The position numbers and the translations under genes are program-made. From Hungatella sp. UBA5982 (lineage in GTDB: Bacteria > Bacillota > Clostridia > Lachnospirales > Lachnospiraceae), in the NCBI GenBank assembly GCA_002429965.1, contig DJBG01000074.1:3236-9768 (forward strand): a stretch of 6,533 nucleotides of DNA, written 5' to 3'. Positions 6,065 to 6,533 of the stretch are shown here, one piece after another; positions within the stretch are counted from its first letter, which is position 1; each line of letters opens with the position of its first letter. The notes under the pieces were generated by a model that saw only the letters and a program-made list of their open reading frames with translations, was not told where the DNA came from and made no database searches.

Positions 6065-6400
6065 TTAAAATACCACAACCAATTCCATCTTAAAGCGTTC
6101 TTTAGCATAAACTGCATGTGGCTTTTTGGCAGGCATGATAAGGGTCTCACCTGCATTTAACAGATATTCCTTACCATCTACCGTAAACTTTCCGGTTCCT
6201 TCCAAAACAGTCACCATGGCATCCCCGTTGGATTCGTGGGTACTGATTTCTTCCCCTTTATCAAATGCAAATAACGTAATGCTAAGAGCTTCATTCTGCG
6301 CGAGGGTCTTGCTGACAATCTGGCCTTCATTTGCCTGAACCAGATCAGATAACATTACGATTTCTTCATGCTTTATATTTTTAATGAATTTCTCTGACAT
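6065..6400 (-). CDS. Small single-domain cupin
   Basis: A 111-residue cytoplasmic beta-barrel protein of the cupin superfamily; its ligand and reaction are unknown. Cupin motif 1 is GEEISTHESNGDAMVTVLEG (49-68), with the first metal His at H55, but Ser57 at the second His position and Asp60 near the Glu position. Motif 2 is GETLIMPAKKPHAV (84-97) with H95. With only two of the usual His ligands it may bind metal weakly or act as a small-molecule or regulatory binding protein. ATG 6400 is chosen because AAGGAGG (6414-6408) lies 7 bases upstream; the frame stays open to the window edge, but that part is the promoter region. It is the first gene of the operon, 43 bases before hcp. Similar small cupins occur beside stress and redox genes in clostridia (general knowledge), so a sensor or protective role is plausible but unproven. 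Confidence 0.9.
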   Translation of the reverse strand: MSEKFIKNIKHEEIVMLSDLVQANEGQIVSKTLAQNEALSITLFAFDKGEEISTHESNGDAMVTVLEGTGKFTVDGKEYLLNAGETLIMPAKKPHAVYAKERFKMELVVVF

Positions 6401-6407
6401 ATGGCTG

Positions 6408-6414
6408 CCTCCTT
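6408..6414 (-). promoter_or_regulatory. Ribosome binding site fixing the cupin start
   Basis: AAGGAGG on the minus strand, 7 bases before ATG 6400. It decides against any start further upstream in the same open frame. Confidence 0.8.
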
Positions 6415-6423
6415 GTTTTTCTC

Positions 6424-6452
6424 TTGCTTTTATAAGCTGATTATAATATAAT
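6424..6452 (+). promoter_or_regulatory. Candidate promoter of the divergent plus-strand gene
   Basis: TTGCTT (6424-6429), 17 bases, then TATAAT (6447-6452) on the plus strand. Transcription would start near 6459, leaving a leader of about 54 bases before ATG 6513. The palindrome at 6467-6482 would then lie just downstream of the start, where bound protein could block transcription (autorepression). The AT-rich stretch also holds the minus-strand -10 box, so the two promoters overlap back to back. Confidence 0.4.
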
Positions 6453-6482
6453 AATTCCATCATTTCTGTTGTAATTACAACA
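6440..6482 (-). promoter_or_regulatory. Operon promoter: TATAAT with an upstream activator-type palindrome
   Basis: A perfect -10 box TATAAT (6445-6440) on the minus strand gives a predicted start near 6433 and a leader of about 33 bases before the cupin ATG. No good -35 hexamer lies 16-18 bases upstream (CAGAAA at the 17-base position). Instead the palindrome at 6467-6482 is centred at about -41.5. A weak -35 with a site at -41.5 is the class II layout of Crp/Fnr-dependent promoters. Start site and activator are predictions. Confidence 0.6.
6467..6482. promoter_or_regulatory. Perfect 16-bp palindrome, likely Crp/Fnr-type operator
   Basis: TGTTGTAATTACAACA is identical on both strands. Its TTGT-N6-ACAA core has the size and symmetry of binding sites for Crp/Fnr-family dimers (compare Fnr TTGAT-N4-ATCAA). 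It lies between the divergent cupin and plus-strand gene starts, well placed to control both. The protein that binds it is not shown by the sequence. Confidence 0.65.
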
Positions 6483-6512
6483 TTATGAAAATAATTTAAA
6501 AGGAGACGGCAA

Positions 6513-6533
6513 ATGGAGGAATACCTGTCCATA
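6513..6533 (+). CDS. Start of a divergent gene, possibly a Crp/Fnr-family regulator (7 codons visible)
   Basis: ATG at 6513 begins the reading frame MEEYLSI, which runs off the window. AAAGGAGA lies about 7 bases upstream, a convincing ribosome binding site. Crp/Fnr-type regulators next to clostridial hcp genes often begin with a short acidic helix of this sort, and the palindrome and promoter layout fit a divergent autoregulated activator. Seven residues cannot prove the family. It could also be another regulator or an unrelated gene. Confidence 0.5.

Noticed and set aside
6401..6532. N-terminal extension of the cupin frame to the window edge
   Set aside because: A strong AAGGAGG site precedes ATG 6400, and the extension covers the TATAAT box, the palindrome and the divergent gene start.
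1..6533. Mobile element or recent horizontal transfer
   Set aside because: No transposase, integrase, terminal repeats or abrupt change in base or codon use was seen.

Overview
The window reads as part of the chromosome of an anaerobic, low-to-moderate GC Firmicute, most likely a clostridium of the Lachnospiraceae type. This is inferred from strong AGGAGG-type ribosome binding sites, AT-rich intergenic DNA, and a clostridial-style hybrid cluster protein with its usual small companions. Genus cannot be fixed from sequence reading alone. Almost everything is on the minus strand.

Right part (about 6533 down to 2932): a compact five-gene minus-strand operon. In transcription order it holds a small cupin (6400-6065), hydroxylamine reductase / hybrid cluster protein Hcp (6021-4429), a 60-residue DUF1858-type redox-disulfide peptide (4385-4203), a 206-residue protein of unknown function with a repeated IHxWL motif (4186-3566), and a hemerythrin-domain protein (3578-3030) whose start overlaps the previous gene by 13 bases. 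The operon ends in a clear intrinsic terminator (2932-2972). A second long hairpin (2983-3033) starts at the last stop codon and carries its T-run on the opposite strand. The operon starts from a TATAAT promoter. A perfect 16-bp palindrome, TGTTGTAATTACAACA, is centred about 41.5 bases upstream of the predicted transcription start, the classic position for a Crp/Fnr-type activator. On the other side of that palindrome the first seven codons of a divergent plus-strand gene (6513 to the edge) are visible, probably its regulator.

Middle (2932-2564): an AT-rich intergenic stretch with two candidate minus-strand promoters, a 20-bp-period direct repeat, an AT-rich hairpin followed by T6, and a small membrane-protein reading frame that appears to be frameshifted.

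Left part (2563 to beyond base 1): most of a P2-type (calcium-type) cation-transporting ATPase with a GTG start and a very strong ribosome binding site. Its C-terminus is cut off by the window edge.

Taken together, the operon looks like a nitrosative/oxidative stress module: Hcp (NO or hydroxylamine reduction, protein S-nitrosylation chemistry), a di-iron hemerythrin that could bind O2 or NO, a small dithiol peptide and a cupin, probably switched on by a divergent redox- or NO-responsive regulator. The least understood member is the 206-residue IHxWL protein. The ATPase appears to be a separate transcription unit.
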